From contig CAZTXD010000048.1 in assembly GCA_964617995.1 (NCBI GenBank), positions 1 through 23,311 of the forward strand: a stretch of 23,311 nucleotides of DNA, in the 5' to 3' direction. Within the stretch, counting starts at the first letter, position 1, and the number at the start of each line of letters is the position of its first letter. The notes beneath the pieces are model-generated. The model was given only the letters and a program-made list of their open reading frames with translations, did not search any database and was not told the DNA's origin. A program made the position numbers and the translations under genes. Positions 1-8,079 of the stretch are shown one piece after another. The DNA comes from CAZTXD01 sp964617995. GTDB taxonomy: Bacteria; Actinomycetota; Acidimicrobiia; Spongiisociales; ZC4RG35.

Positions 1-147
1 GCCAGCACCCACTGGGATTGCACTCCACCTCAGACCCATCCCACCACCAGCAACGACCGGCGTGCCCATAAGAGTGTCCTTCGTCAACGCCGCATGCCCA
101 TAGGTTGCACTACGCATGCCAGCCAGGAAGACCGAGAGCTTTGACAT
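1..147 (-). CDS. possible 5' end of an unidentified gene, running off the window
   Basis: An ATG at 145-147 on the minus strand opens a frame that stays open for 49 codons to the window edge. It begins MSKLSVFLAGMRSATYG and continues with a glycine-rich stretch. I do not recognise it. No good Shine-Dalgarno sequence precedes the ATG, and its third codon positions are less GC-rich than in the surrounding real genes, so it may be a chance frame. It lies downstream of, and in the same direction as, the DUF11 surface-protein gene, separated from it by a strong hairpin. Only the sequence to the left of this window can settle it. Confidence 0.2.
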   Translation of the reverse strand, partial: MSKLSVFLAGMRSATYGHAALTKDTLMGTPVVAGGGMGLRWSAIPVGAG

Positions 148-160
148 CGGCGAACGCCAT

Positions 161-198
161 GCGCACGTGACCCCGGACTATGCCGGGGTCACATGCGC
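161..198 (-). terminator. strong hairpin downstream of the DUF11 protein gene
   Basis: GTGACCCCGG (167-176) and CCGGGGTCAC (183-192) form a perfect 10-bp stem around a 6-nt loop. After one mismatch, GCGCA (161-165) pairs with TGCGC (194-198). It lies about 45 nt past the stop codon of the gene at 244-1584. No T-run follows on the minus strand, so it would be a U-less hairpin terminator or mRNA 3'-end stabiliser rather than a classical intrinsic terminator. Confidence 0.45.
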
Positions 199-243
199 CG
201 GAAGCACCGTCGGACGACGGCCTTCCACGGCAGGGTCACCTGC

Positions 244-1584
244 TCACGGGTCGATGACGATCGTGCACACGTAGGTGCCGGGTTCGAGACCGTCCACGTC
301 GAGTGAGACAGGATCACCCAGTGGCTCGCTCCCGATCGACGACGAGTCCGACGCGTCGACACACTCGATCGAGGAGTTGGTGGCGCCGGCTATCTGCGCC
401 GCAACCTCGATGAACAGGTCGGTCAACGGGTCGTTCTCCACGTCGACCGTCGTCGGGCTTCCCGACGTCCCTGCACAGTTGGCGTCGTCGGCGCTCGATG
501 TGACCGTACGGTCATCCACCGTCGCATAGCCCGCGGGCGTGGTCGTCTCACGGAGAGTGAACGCGGTGTCGACCGGCAGCCCGTCGAAACAGGCCACCCC
601 GTCGGCGTCGGTGGTCACCTCACCCGGCGGAACCACTGCCGTAGCCCCGTCGAAGAGCGTGAAGCCCGCCCCTGCCACCGGCTGGGTGTCGGTGGACTGT
701 GGCACCTTGGCGAACTTGTTCACCTGCACAGCACCGCAGATCACGTCGATCGTGGCGTTGTCCGATATCTGGCCGTGGTTGTCGGCCTCGGTGAACGCCG
801 TGTTGTCCAGTGTCGTCCCGCACAGGGCGGAGCCGAGCAGGATCGCCTCGGTGGTCTCCACGGTGACGCTGAACGACCCGCTCGGAGCCAGGTCGCCGAC
901 GTCACAGTGGAGAGTGTTCCCACTGGCGATGGTGCACTCCCCGGTGTCGGGATTCTCGACCCAGTCGAGAACGGCGTTCGGCAGCTCGTCGTCGATGACG
1001 ACGTTCTCTGCCGTTCCCGCACCGACGTTCTCCACCGTGATGGTGAACGACGCCTTGTCTCCCACGGTGATGGGATCGGCGGCCGCCGTCTTGGTGATCA
1101 CCAGCTCCGGTGGCGCCTCGACGAGACAGAAGCTGATGTGGCTCAGCCCGAACAGCCCGCCGTTGCGACGGGGAGCGTGGAGATCGACGTCGGAGGTCAC
1201 GCCGTCGGGTCGGTAGTCGTACCAGTTGGCGTTGGGACCGCCCTTGACGAGGACGCTCACAGCCGCGGCACCGTCGATGGTGAAGTCGAACGTCTTCGCA
1301 CCCTCGTCCACGACGAGCGTGATCGTTCCCGACACGCCGTCGAACGAGAATGGGAAGGTGCCGTCCTCCACCGGCTCGATCTTCTCCTCATGGTCGAATT
1401 CACCGGGGATCACCGTGGCACAGCTCGGATTGCCGGCCACGACGGTGGGCGTCACCGAGGTCGTGTTGTGGTCCCCCAACCCGGGAATGGCGATCGCTAC
1501 CGCCCACAGGGCCACGGCGAACACGGTCAGCGCGCTGACGATGCGTACTCGCCCCGACTCCCAGGGTTTGTGTTCATGGAACAC
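244..1584 (-). CDS. secreted surface protein with DUF11 and SpaA/prealbumin-like domains
   Basis: This 446-residue protein is probably exported and acts as a surface or adhesin-like structural protein. Residues 1-38 are a basic N-terminus followed by a hydrophobic export or anchor segment. Residues about 52-153 form a beta-rich domain ending in GLSHISFC, a type often found in front of DUF11 repeats. Residues about 160-283 are a DUF11 repeat (ELVITKTAAADPITVGD, then ENVGAGTAENVVI). Residues about 285-385 are a SpaA/prealbumin-like fold (GAGFTLFDG, then TTTPAGYATV). The last 60 residues are unassigned. There is no LPXTG motif and no C-terminal membrane helix, so sortase anchoring is unlikely. 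The GTG start at 1582-1584 is chosen because AGGAGGA lies about 7 nt upstream. Its ligand is unknown. The gene stands alone, with an unusually long leader of about 530 bp before lnt. Confidence 0.75.
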   Translation of the reverse strand: MFHEHKPWESGRVRIVSALTVFAVALWAVAIAIPGLGDHNTTSVTPTVVAGNPSCATVIPGEFDHEEKIEPVEDGTFPFSFDGVSGTITLVVDEGAKTFDFTIDGAAAVSVLVKGGPNANWYDYRPDGVTSDVDLHAPRRNGGLFGLSHISFCLVEAPPELVITKTAAADPITVGDKASFTITVENVGAGTAENVVIDDELPNAVLDWVENPDTGECTIASGNTLHCDVGDLAPSGSFSVTVETTEAILLGSALCGTTLDNTAFTEADNHGQISDNATIDVICGAVQVNKFAKVPQSTDTQPVAGAGFTLFDGATAVVPPGEVTTDADGVACFDGLPVDTAFTLRETTTPAGYATVDDRTVTSSADDANCAGTSGSPTTVDVENDPLTDLFIEVAAQIAGATNSSIECVDASDSSSIGSEPLGDPVSLDVDGLEPGTYVCTIVIDP

Positions 1585-2117
1585 GGGATTTCCTCCTCTA
1601 TGTAGAAGATGGAAGGGCCAGATCGATGGGCGGTATCACCTCCTCTACGATGTCCAGGAGGGACCCGCGTCCAGATATCGAACGTTGAGCGGGATGGAAG
1701 ATGCGGGTCGACAGCCGTTACGGGAGGTCACCGGATATCGGGCCAATCGGAGCATTGGCCTATCGGCAACGGTGGTCACGAGAGCGACCGTGGCGAGGGG
1801 GACCCTCGCGGGTGCCTTCCCTCCGTCGATGCGAGTCGTTCGGCAACGACCTGGTAAAAAGGGCGTAGCCTCCTCCTGTTTTGGCGTGTGGGTAGCTACC
1901 TGATTCACGTAGAGACCGGGGGAGGCGCCCGCGCGCGATGAATCGGCGCGCAACGAATCAACGTCGGGTTCCCCACGTGGTTGTGACACGCATCCGTGGA
2001 CACGATTTCACCCAGCCTGCCTGCCCTCCAACCTACTCCTCGGCGACGGTTAAAGCTTGTCTCCGTTTTCGCGATCTATCGACGACCGGTGACCCGAAGG
2101 CGACTGCTCCTTTTCGT
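1585..2117. other. 533-bp intergenic region between lnt and the DUF11 gene
   Basis: I see no convincing gene here. It holds the start region of the DUF11 gene, an extra Shine-Dalgarno-like copy (1635-1644), an inverted repeat GGCCAAT-N6-ATTGGCC (1741-1760), and a 10-bp palindrome GGTAGCTACC (1891-1900). On the minus strand a CTTTTT tract near 1855-1862 follows a weak 5-bp stem, which might be a poor terminator for lnt. I compared both strands mentally with c-di-GMP and cobalamin riboswitch cores and found no match. The length suggests a regulated or structured 5' leader, but nothing proves it. Confidence 0.4.
1635..1644 (-). promoter_or_regulatory. isolated strong Shine-Dalgarno-like site without a start codon
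   Basis: On the minus strand AGGAGGTGAT is complementary over 10 nt to the usual 3' end of 16S rRNA. No ATG, GTG or TTG follows at a workable distance. Its context (TAGAGGAGGTGATACCG) resembles the real initiation site about 50 nt downstream (TAGAGGAGGAAATCCCG, then GTG). It therefore looks like a duplicated and decayed initiation region, or a ribosome standby site. Confidence 0.35.
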
Positions 2118-3560
2118 TCATGGGCGTGAACGCACCCAGGCCGCTCCCCCACCCACGAGCGCCAGCAGCGTTGTCCACTCGCCGAAACGTGCGTAGATGG
2201 TGCGCAATCCGGGGCGGGCCTGGACGTCGCCGTAGAGGACCTCGATCGTGGCGAGGCCGGTGATGCGGCCCAGCTCGCCCCCGTTGGTGACGATCACCGA
2301 CTTGCCGGTGACGGCGGCGTGGATCAGGTCGAGGCCCGTCTCGGCGGAACGCATCCGGGTCATGCCGATGAACTGATCCGACGCCGGGGTGGTGCCGTAG
2401 CTGCCCTCGTTGGTGGCCACCACCAACAGGTCGGCTCCCTCGTTGACCGTCTCGCGCAGGTAGCGGGCGAAGCCGCCCTCGAAGCTGATGACCGTCCCCA
2501 ACTGGTAGCCCCCCAGGTCGAAGGTGACCGGTCCGTCGCCGGGGATCATGTCCCGGGGCACCTGGTCGAGGGCGGGGATCCACTCGAACCAGGGCCGGTT
2601 GGGGATGTACTCCCCGAAGGGCACCGGGTGCTGCTTGCGGTATTCGCCCACGATGTCGCCCGAAGGTGCGAAGACGACGTTGGCGTTTCTCCAGTGGGTG
2701 TCGGTGAGGTGGCGGTCGCCGCCCACCACCATCCATGCCCCCATCCGCTCCGCCTCGGCGCCGATCGCCTCCCCCACCTCGGGGCTGTTGATGGGGTCGG
2801 CTCTGACCGCTCCGGTGGAGCCCTCCGACCACACCACCAGCTCGGCCCGGCCCGCCGGGATGGTCTCGGTGAGGGCCAGGTGCTGCTGGTAGGTGAGGAA
2901 CCTCTCGTCCGGACAGTGCTCGTAGGGGCACGGCGTGGAGCCCTGCACCACCGCCACCGTCACCGGGATTCCCGCCGGCAGGGCCGGGGCGACAGCGCCG
3001 GCCACCAGCGTAAGGGCCATCACCCACACCGGGGCCACGATGGACAGGCGGCTGCGTTCGAACCCGGCCAGACCCGCGGCAGCGGCCATCACCAGCACCG
3101 ACCACCCCGACGTGCCGACCCACCGCGCCGCCGCCCGGGCCGCCGCCACGTCGGAGAGGGCGTATCCGAAGGCGCCCCATTCGAAGCCGCCCACGGGGAA
3201 GCGGTACCGGACGAACTCGACGGCCGCCCACAGTCCCGCCACGAGAAGCCACCACGCGGTTCCCCGAAGGTCTCTCGCCCAGCGAGCGACCAGCCACCCG
3301 AACAACGCCGGGTAGAGCGCCTGGACCGCCACGAGGGGCACCACCGCCTCCCAGCCCAGCTCCGACATCCACCATATGAGACCCCCGAAGAACCCCAGGC
3401 CGAAGGTCAGACCGACGCCGGCGCCGTACAGGCCCCGCTCGCACTTCCTCAAGCCGACCAGCCACAGGGCGGGACCGGCGACCACCAGCGGCCACACCCC
3501 GAAGGGGGGATAGGCTAGGACACTGAGAGCGGCGCCGAGGAGGGCGTAGACGAAGGGCAT
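2118..3560 (-). CDS. lnt: apolipoprotein N-acyltransferase-like protein with Ser at the catalytic Cys position
   Basis: Lnt moves an acyl chain from phospholipid to the N-terminal cysteine of lipoproteins in the cytoplasmic membrane. The 480-residue protein has the family layout: several N-terminal membrane segments within residues 1-195, then a nitrilase-type domain from about 198 to 450, then a final hydrophobic segment. Visible active-site landmarks are E246 in VVWSEGS, K309 in YRKQHPVPFGEYIP, and E361. The position that carries the nucleophilic Cys in classical Lnt (the ICYE motif) reads ISFE here, with S359. No Cys occurs after C216. I recall actinobacterial Lnt-like proteins with a similar ISFE/ISWE motif, so this may be a subfamily with altered chemistry. 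The ATG at 3558-3560 fits the family N-terminus, but no clear Shine-Dalgarno sequence precedes it. It is divergent from the phosphatase gene. Confidence 0.85.
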   Translation of the reverse strand: MPFVYALLGAALSVLAYPPFGVWPLVVAGPALWLVGLRKCERGLYGAGVGLTFGLGFFGGLIWWMSELGWEAVVPLVAVQALYPALFGWLVARWARDLRGTAWWLLVAGLWAAVEFVRYRFPVGGFEWGAFGYALSDVAAARAAARWVGTSGWSVLVMAAAAGLAGFERSRLSIVAPVWVMALTLVAGAVAPALPAGIPVTVAVVQGSTPCPYEHCPDERFLTYQQHLALTETIPAGRAELVVWSEGSTGAVRADPINSPEVGEAIGAEAERMGAWMVVGGDRHLTDTHWRNANVVFAPSGDIVGEYRKQHPVPFGEYIPNRPWFEWIPALDQVPRDMIPGDGPVTFDLGGYQLGTVISFEGGFARYLRETVNEGADLLVVATNEGSYGTTPASDQFIGMTRMRSAETGLDLIHAAVTGKSVIVTNGGELGRITGLATIEVLYGDVQARPGLRTIYARFGEWTTLLALVGGGAAWVRSRP

Positions 3561-3620
3561 CGGGGATCAGTGTGGCGCGGCCGGGGCGAGAGCAGTGAAC
3601 GGAAGCCGGTTCGGTTCCCA

Positions 3621-3633
3621 TAGAGTGGCCGGG
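3621..3633 (+). promoter_or_regulatory. -10 box for a leaderless start
   Basis: TAGAGT (3621-3626) lies 7 nt before the ATG at 3634. This would place transcription initiation at or next to the A of the start codon. No clear -35 box is visible. The same arrangement recurs at several other genes in the window. Confidence 0.5.
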
Positions 3634-4425
3634 ATGCATCCCGACCTCACTGCGGCGACGGAGGCGGCTCGGGCCGGTGCGGCCGTCGTCCGCGACGCCT
3701 TCGCCTCACAGCATGCCGTCAGGATGAAAGGGGTCGTCGACCCGGTGACCGCCGTCGACGAAGCCGCCGAGGAGGCGGTGTTCGAGACCCTCACCCGGAT
3801 GTGCCCGGGGGAGGCGGTGCTGGGCGAGGAGTCGGGTGGGGAGGGATGGGACGCCGAGCGGGTGTGGATCGTGGACCCGCTCGACGGAACGGTGAACTTC
3901 GTCCACGGCCTCCCCCACGTGGCCGTGTCGGTGGCCGTGTGGGAGACAGGGGTGCCGGTGGCCGGAGTGGTGATCGATGTCATGAGCGGCGAGGAGTTCA
4001 CCGCGTCCACCGGGGGAGGCACCTGGCTGGACGGGAACCGCATCGGCGTGTCGGAGGTGGCCGACCTGGGCGGGTCGCTCGTCGTCACCGGGTTTCCCTA
4101 CGACCGTCGCGAGCGCGCCTCTGCCTACGGCGAAGTCGTCGGGGCGGTCCTGGCCGAAGTCCAGGGTGTACGGCGCCTGGGATCGGCCGCCCTGGACTTC
4201 GCCTGGACGGCGGCCGGTCGCTACGACGGCTACTGGGAGTATGGGCTGGGCCCGTGGGATGCCGCCGCCGGCTTGCTGCTGGTCCAGGAGGCAGGCGGAC
4301 GGGTCACCGACCACACCGGCGAGCGCTATCACCTCGTCACCAGCACCGTGGTGGCCACCAACGGGAAGATCCACGACGCCCTGGCGGATCTGGTCGCCGC
4401 CCATCTTCCGGGACATCTCCGATGA
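3634..4425 (+). CDS. inositol monophosphatase family protein (SuhB-like)
   Basis: This 263-residue cytoplasmic, Mg-dependent phosphatase belongs to the inositol monophosphatase/FIG superfamily. Metal-binding motifs are clear: GEES (65-68), DPLDGTVNF (81-89) and GPWDAAAG (206-213). The substrate may be inositol phosphate, histidinol phosphate or another sugar phosphate; the sequence does not decide. The ATG at 3634 is preferred over an in-frame start 39 nt upstream, because the family begins about here (HPDLTAATEAA) and a -10 box sits 7 nt before it. Its TGA overlaps the ATG of the following amidohydrolase (ATGA at 4422-4425), so the two are translationally coupled. In actinobacteria such enzymes can feed inositol, phosphatidylinositol or histidine pathways, but no pathway partner is visible here. 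Confidence 0.85.
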   Translation: MHPDLTAATEAARAGAAVVRDAFASQHAVRMKGVVDPVTAVDEAAEEAVFETLTRMCPGEAVLGEESGGEGWDAERVWIVDPLDGTVNFVHGLPHVAVSVAVWETGVPVAGVVIDVMSGEEFTASTGGGTWLDGNRIGVSEVADLGGSLVVTGFPYDRRERASAYGEVVGAVLAEVQGVRRLGSAALDFAWTAAGRYDGYWEYGLGPWDAAAGLLLVQEAGGRVTDHTGERYHLVTSTVVATNGKIHDALADLVAAHLPGHLR

Positions 4426-5954
4426 CCCGCCGGGCGATCACCGCCGATGCCGTGGTCGCCCCGGACGTCCGGGGCGACACCGTCGTCGTCGACGACGGGG
4501 TGGTGGTCGAGGTCACCAGCCGGGCCGAACTGACGGTGGAACCGAGCGAGGTGCACGAAGGTCACGTCATCGTCCCGAGCTTCGTCGACTCCCACCTCCA
4601 CCCGCTCGGGTATGCCTCCCTGCTGGTCGGTACCTCGCTGAAGGAAGCCGTCGACCTGGCCGACGTCGCCGACCGTCTCCGGGAGGCGTTGGTGTGGCTG
4701 GCTCCCGGACGGGCAGTGGTTGCCCAGCGGATGGACGACACCCGCCTGGGCGGGCTCCCCACCCGACACGACCTGGATGCCGCCGTCGCCGGACGGCCGG
4801 TCCTGGTCTACCGCTACTGCGGGCACATCGCCGTCGCCAACACTGCCGCCCTCGACCTGGCCGGGATCGACCCGGACACTCCCGACCCGCCCGGGGGCCA
4901 CCTGGACCGGGACCCCAGCGGGCTTCCCACCGGGGTCCTCCGGGAGACGGCGGTGGACCTGGTGGGAGAGGCCATCGAACCGCTGGCACCGCCTCTCGGT
5001 GACACCGCCGTCCTCACAGCCATGCGGAGCCTGGCGGCCACCGGCATGACCCGCATGGGCGGCATGGTGGCCGCCGCCAAGCCTCTGTGGTGCGGGGTGG
5101 GAGACGAGCTGGGGACCCTGTGCCGGCTGGCAAAAGATCTGCCCCTGGCGGTGGATGTGATGGTGATCGCCGACACGGTGCCCGAGTTGGAGACGGCCGC
5201 CCGCCAGATAGGCGATGCCGGCGGCAAGCTGCGGTTCTGGGGATGGAAGGGCTTCGCCGACGGCAGTCTGGGCGGGCACACCGCCGCCCTCTGGGAGGAG
5301 TTCGAAGATGAGCCCACCAAGGGCACCCTCCGCCTGGTGCCGGATGAGGCGTTTCGCCTGGCGCGGGCCGCCCTCGATCTGGGGGGCGTTGCCGCCATCC
5401 ACGCCATCGGCGACAGGGCGATCGACGAGACCCTCGACGTCTACGACCGCCTGATCGCCGAGGGTTGCGACCCGGGACGGCTGCGGGTGGAGCATCTTTC
5501 GGTGGCATCCGATCGGGCCATCACGCGCCTGGCCGAGTCAGGGGTGGTCGCCTCGGTACAGCCGGCGTTCATGGGTTCGGAGAGCGGTTGGGTTCCCGAC
5601 CGGCTGGGACCCGATCGGGGCGCCTACAGGCTGGCCACCATGCGTGACGCCGGAGTGCGAATGATCGGCGGCTCCGACTGCCCCGTCGAGCCCCCCGATC
5701 CGTTGCACGGCATCCACGCCGCCGTCGCCCGCCCCGGCTGGGACGACGACCAGCATCTGACCGCAGCGGAGGCGCTGGAGCTGTTCACCACCTCCCCGGC
5801 GGATCACTTCGGTGCTCCGCCTCCGCTCGCGGCGGGATCACCGGCCGATTTCGTTGTCGTCGACGGGGAACTGGGGAGTTCCGCCGCGTCGGTCGCCGCC
5901 GTCTACAGCAACGGGCGAGGTCGGGAACTGGAGCCGCTGCCCTGGCCGGGCTGA
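4422..5954 (+). CDS. amidohydrolase family 3 protein (YtcJ-like metal-dependent hydrolase)
   Basis: This 510-residue TIM-barrel hydrolase is of the amidohydrolase-3 type. All expected metal and active-site positions are present: HLH (H58, H60), the probable carbamylated Lys in WGWKGFADGS (K276), H327 in AIHAIGDRAID, H358 in RVEHLS, and D419 in GGSDCPVEPPDP. The N- and C-terminal strands (VVVDDGVVVEV; GSPADFVVVDG) form the usual composite beta domain. YtcJ-type enzymes hydrolyse amides or related C-N bonds, and the true substrate is unknown. The start is the ATG at 4422 inside the stop of the phosphatase gene; the open frame continues upstream only as a shadow of that gene. The pair probably forms one transcript from the 3621 promoter. 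The AGAAGTC tandem repeat begins directly after the stop codon. Confidence 0.85.
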   Translation: MTRRAITADAVVAPDVRGDTVVVDDGVVVEVTSRAELTVEPSEVHEGHVIVPSFVDSHLHPLGYASLLVGTSLKEAVDLADVADRLREALVWLAPGRAVVAQRMDDTRLGGLPTRHDLDAAVAGRPVLVYRYCGHIAVANTAALDLAGIDPDTPDPPGGHLDRDPSGLPTGVLRETAVDLVGEAIEPLAPPLGDTAVLTAMRSLAATGMTRMGGMVAAAKPLWCGVGDELGTLCRLAKDLPLAVDVMVIADTVPELETAARQIGDAGGKLRFWGWKGFADGSLGGHTAALWEEFEDEPTKGTLRLVPDEAFRLARAALDLGGVAAIHAIGDRAIDETLDVYDRLIAEGCDPGRLRVEHLSVASDRAITRLAESGVVASVQPAFMGSESGWVPDRLGPDRGAYRLATMRDAGVRMIGGSDCPVEPPDPLHGIHAAVARPGWDDDQHLTAAEALELFTTSPADHFGAPPPLAAGSPADFVVVDGELGSSAASVAAVYSNGRGRELEPLPWPG

Positions 5955-5999
5955 GTCGGAAGTCAGAAGTCAGAAGTCAGAGTCGGAAGTCAGAAGTCA
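5955..5999 (+). repeat. AGAAGTC-type tandem repeat
   Basis: Two identical 18-mers, GTCGGAAGTCAGAAGTCA, lie at 5955-5972 and 5982-5999, joined by GAAGTCAGA, so the whole 45 bp is built from the heptamer AGAAGTC and a GTCGG variant. It begins immediately after the amidohydrolase stop codon. Its composition is visibly unlike the surrounding GC-rich DNA. The 12-mer GTCGGAAGTCAG occurs again, inverted, at 15821-15832 over the stop codon of another gene, which suggests a dispersed intergenic repeat family. Confidence 0.85.
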
Positions 6000-6108
6000 C
6001 GTGAGAGACGGGTTTGGCGTGTCAGGCGTTTGCCTCCTGCCTCGCCTTGTTCGGCGCAAAGGACCTCACTGTGTCAGGGGAATGGGGTTGCACAGTTTCG
6101 CCAACGCG

Positions 6109-6121
6109 GGGAACCTGGCGG
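6109..6121 (+). repeat. left copy of a 13-bp direct repeat flanking the M3 peptidase gene
   Basis: GGGAACCTGGCGG occurs here, ending 1 nt before the start codon, and again at 8080-8092, beginning 4 nt after the stop codon. Similarity extends a few bases leftwards with one indel (AACGCGGGG against ACCGCGGG). A 13-bp match alone could be chance in GC-rich DNA; the exact framing of the gene is what makes it notable. Confidence 0.4.
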
Positions 6122-6122
6122 G

Positions 6123-8075
6123 ATGCAGTTCGCCTCCTCCCCCGAGCAAGTGACCGTCCTGACCGAAGACGCCATCGCCGACGCCGACGAGCTGGTGGCC
6201 TCGTTGGTGGAGGCCCGGGACCGCACCTGGGAGACCACCATGGCTCCCCTCGACGCCATCGCCGATCTGTTGGAACGTGCCTTCGGCGTGGGTGCGTTCA
6301 TGGCCTACGTACACGAGGACGAAGCCGTCCGGGACGCCGCCCGCCAGGCCGAGGAGCGCCTCCAGCAGTGGGGTGTCGAGCTCGTCTTCCGGGACGATCT
6401 CTACCAGGCGGTCTCGACCTATGCCGAGACGGCAGAGGCAGCTGCCCTCGACGGTGAGAAAGCCCGTCTGCTCGAGTTCACCATGCGTGATCTGCGCCGG
6501 GCGGGTCACGAACTCGAACCGGAGGTGAGGTCCGAGGTGAAACAGCTCACCCGCCGCCTCGTCGAGCTGGGGGTCGTCTTCGAGCAGAACATCTCCGATC
6601 ACAAGGACGCTCTCGTCGTCTCCCCCGACGATCTGGACGGGCTGCCGGAGTCATACGTAGAGGGCCTCGCCCCCGGGGACGAGGAGGGAACGCTCAAGGT
6701 GACGATGGCCTATCCGGACGTGATCCCGTTCATGGAGAACGCCCGCCGTCGGGACCTGCGCGAGCAGCTCTCGTTCAAGTTCAACACACGGGCGGTCGAG
6801 GCCAACAAGCCGATCCTCGAAGAGGCGGTCCGCATCCGGGCCCGGATCGCCGAGCTCTTCGGGCATCCCTCGTGGGCGCACCACCAGCTCGAGGAGCGGA
6901 TGGCCAAGGAACCGGAAGCGGTGGAGGCGTTCTACGCCGACCTCGTTCCCCCTCTGACGTCGGCGGCACGCTCGGAGATCGCCGAGATGACGTCTCTCCT
7001 CACCTCCGACACCGAGGACCCCGAAGCCGACCTCCAGGTGTGGGACTGGCGCTACTACGACACCCAGCTACGCCGCCAGCGTTACGGTGTCGACCCCAAC
7101 CAGGTCGCCGAGTACTTCCCCCTCGAGTCGGTCCTGGACGGTCTGTTCACCATCACCGGCAACGTGTTCGGCCTCGACTACGAACCGGTCGACCTCCCCA
7201 CCTGGCACCCCGATGTCAGCAGCTACGCGGTGCGCGACAGGGGCGACGGTGACGTGATCGCTCACTTCCACATGGATCTGTTCCCCCGGGAGAACAAGTA
7301 CAGCCACGCCGCTGCTTTCCCGCTCGTACCGGGGCGTCGACGAGACGACGGCACCTACCAGCGTCCGGTGGCGGCCATCGTGGCCAACTTCACCAAGCCG
7401 TCGACCAAGCGGCCATCGCTGCTCCAGCACAACGAGGTCGAGACCCTCTTCCATGAGTTCGGCCACATCCTCCACCAGATCCTCACCCGAGCCGAGTTGG
7501 TCCGCTTCGCCGGATCCGCCACCGAGAGGGACTTCGTGGAGGCACCGTCGCAGATAATGGAGCACTGGACGTGGCGTCCGGAGGTCCTCGCTACCTTCGC
7601 CCGCCACTATGAGACCGGCGAGCCGATACCGGAGAGCCTGGTCAAGTCGATGGTGGAGGCCCGGAACCTCAACATCGCCCTCTCCACCCTCAGACAGGTC
7701 CAGTTCGGCACCCTCGACATGGGCCTGCACGGCTCCGAGGGTGGCGACGTCGACCTGGACGAGATCCACCGGAGGGCCACTGAGGTGGCTTTGCTTCCGC
7801 TCCACGAGGGAACGTTCTTCCCGGCCAGCTTCGGGCACATGCTGGGCGGATACGACGCCGGCTACTACGGCTACCTGTGGTCGGAGGTGTACGGAGACGA
7901 CATGTTCAGCCGGTTCGAGGAGGAGGGCGTCACCGATCCCGGCGTGGGGGCCTCCTACCGCAGGTCGATCCTCGAAGCAGGCGGAACACGCGACGGCATG
8001 GACCTGCTGTACGATTTCCTCGGCCGGGAACCCACCAACGCGGCGTTCCTCCGAAAACTGGGGATAGGCGGCTGA
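6123..8075 (+). CDS. M3 family zinc metallopeptidase (oligopeptidase)
   Basis: This 650-residue cytoplasmic zinc peptidase of family M3 (thimet oligopeptidase/oligopeptidase A type) cleaves short peptides during protein turnover. The catalytic signature is complete: HEFGH at 444-448 (zinc ligands H444 and H448, base E445) and the third ligand E473 in FVEAPSQ. Conserved flanks include AAIVANFTKP before the motif and the C-terminal GYDAGYYGYLWSEV. It has no signal peptide. The ATG at 6123 is the best start: the frame continues 31 codons upstream, but that part looks non-coding. A GGCGGG sits directly against the ATG, so the ribosome-binding site is poor. It is not visibly in an operon with either neighbour. 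A 13-bp direct repeat frames the gene exactly. Confidence 0.88.
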   Translation: MQFASSPEQVTVLTEDAIADADELVASLVEARDRTWETTMAPLDAIADLLERAFGVGAFMAYVHEDEAVRDAARQAEERLQQWGVELVFRDDLYQAVSTYAETAEAAALDGEKARLLEFTMRDLRRAGHELEPEVRSEVKQLTRRLVELGVVFEQNISDHKDALVVSPDDLDGLPESYVEGLAPGDEEGTLKVTMAYPDVIPFMENARRRDLREQLSFKFNTRAVEANKPILEEAVRIRARIAELFGHPSWAHHQLEERMAKEPEAVEAFYADLVPPLTSAARSEIAEMTSLLTSDTEDPEADLQVWDWRYYDTQLRRQRYGVDPNQVAEYFPLESVLDGLFTITGNVFGLDYEPVDLPTWHPDVSSYAVRDRGDGDVIAHFHMDLFPRENKYSHAAAFPLVPGRRRDDGTYQRPVAAIVANFTKPSTKRPSLLQHNEVETLFHEFGHILHQILTRAELVRFAGSATERDFVEAPSQIMEHWTWRPEVLATFARHYETGEPIPESLVKSMVEARNLNIALSTLRQVQFGTLDMGLHGSEGGDVDLDEIHRRATEVALLPLHEGTFFPASFGHMLGGYDAGYYGYLWSEVYGDDMFSRFEEEGVTDPGVGASYRRSILEAGGTRDGMDLLYDFLGREPTNAAFLRKLGIGG

Positions 8076-8079
8076 CCGC

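Noticed and set aside
1585..2117. possible c-di-GMP or other riboswitch in the long DUF11 leader
   Set aside because: I found no conserved riboswitch core on either strand; only small inverted repeats are visible.
2115..2132. hairpin CGTTCA-TGGGCG-TGAACG over the lnt stop codon as a terminator
   Set aside because: The stem is only 6 bp and the minus strand continues with AAAAGGAG rather than a T-run.
2319..3518. long plus-strand open frame opposite lnt, His/Arg/Gly-rich
   Set aside because: It mirrors the GC-rich codon bias of lnt, whose membrane and active-site motifs are clear; no family features on this strand.
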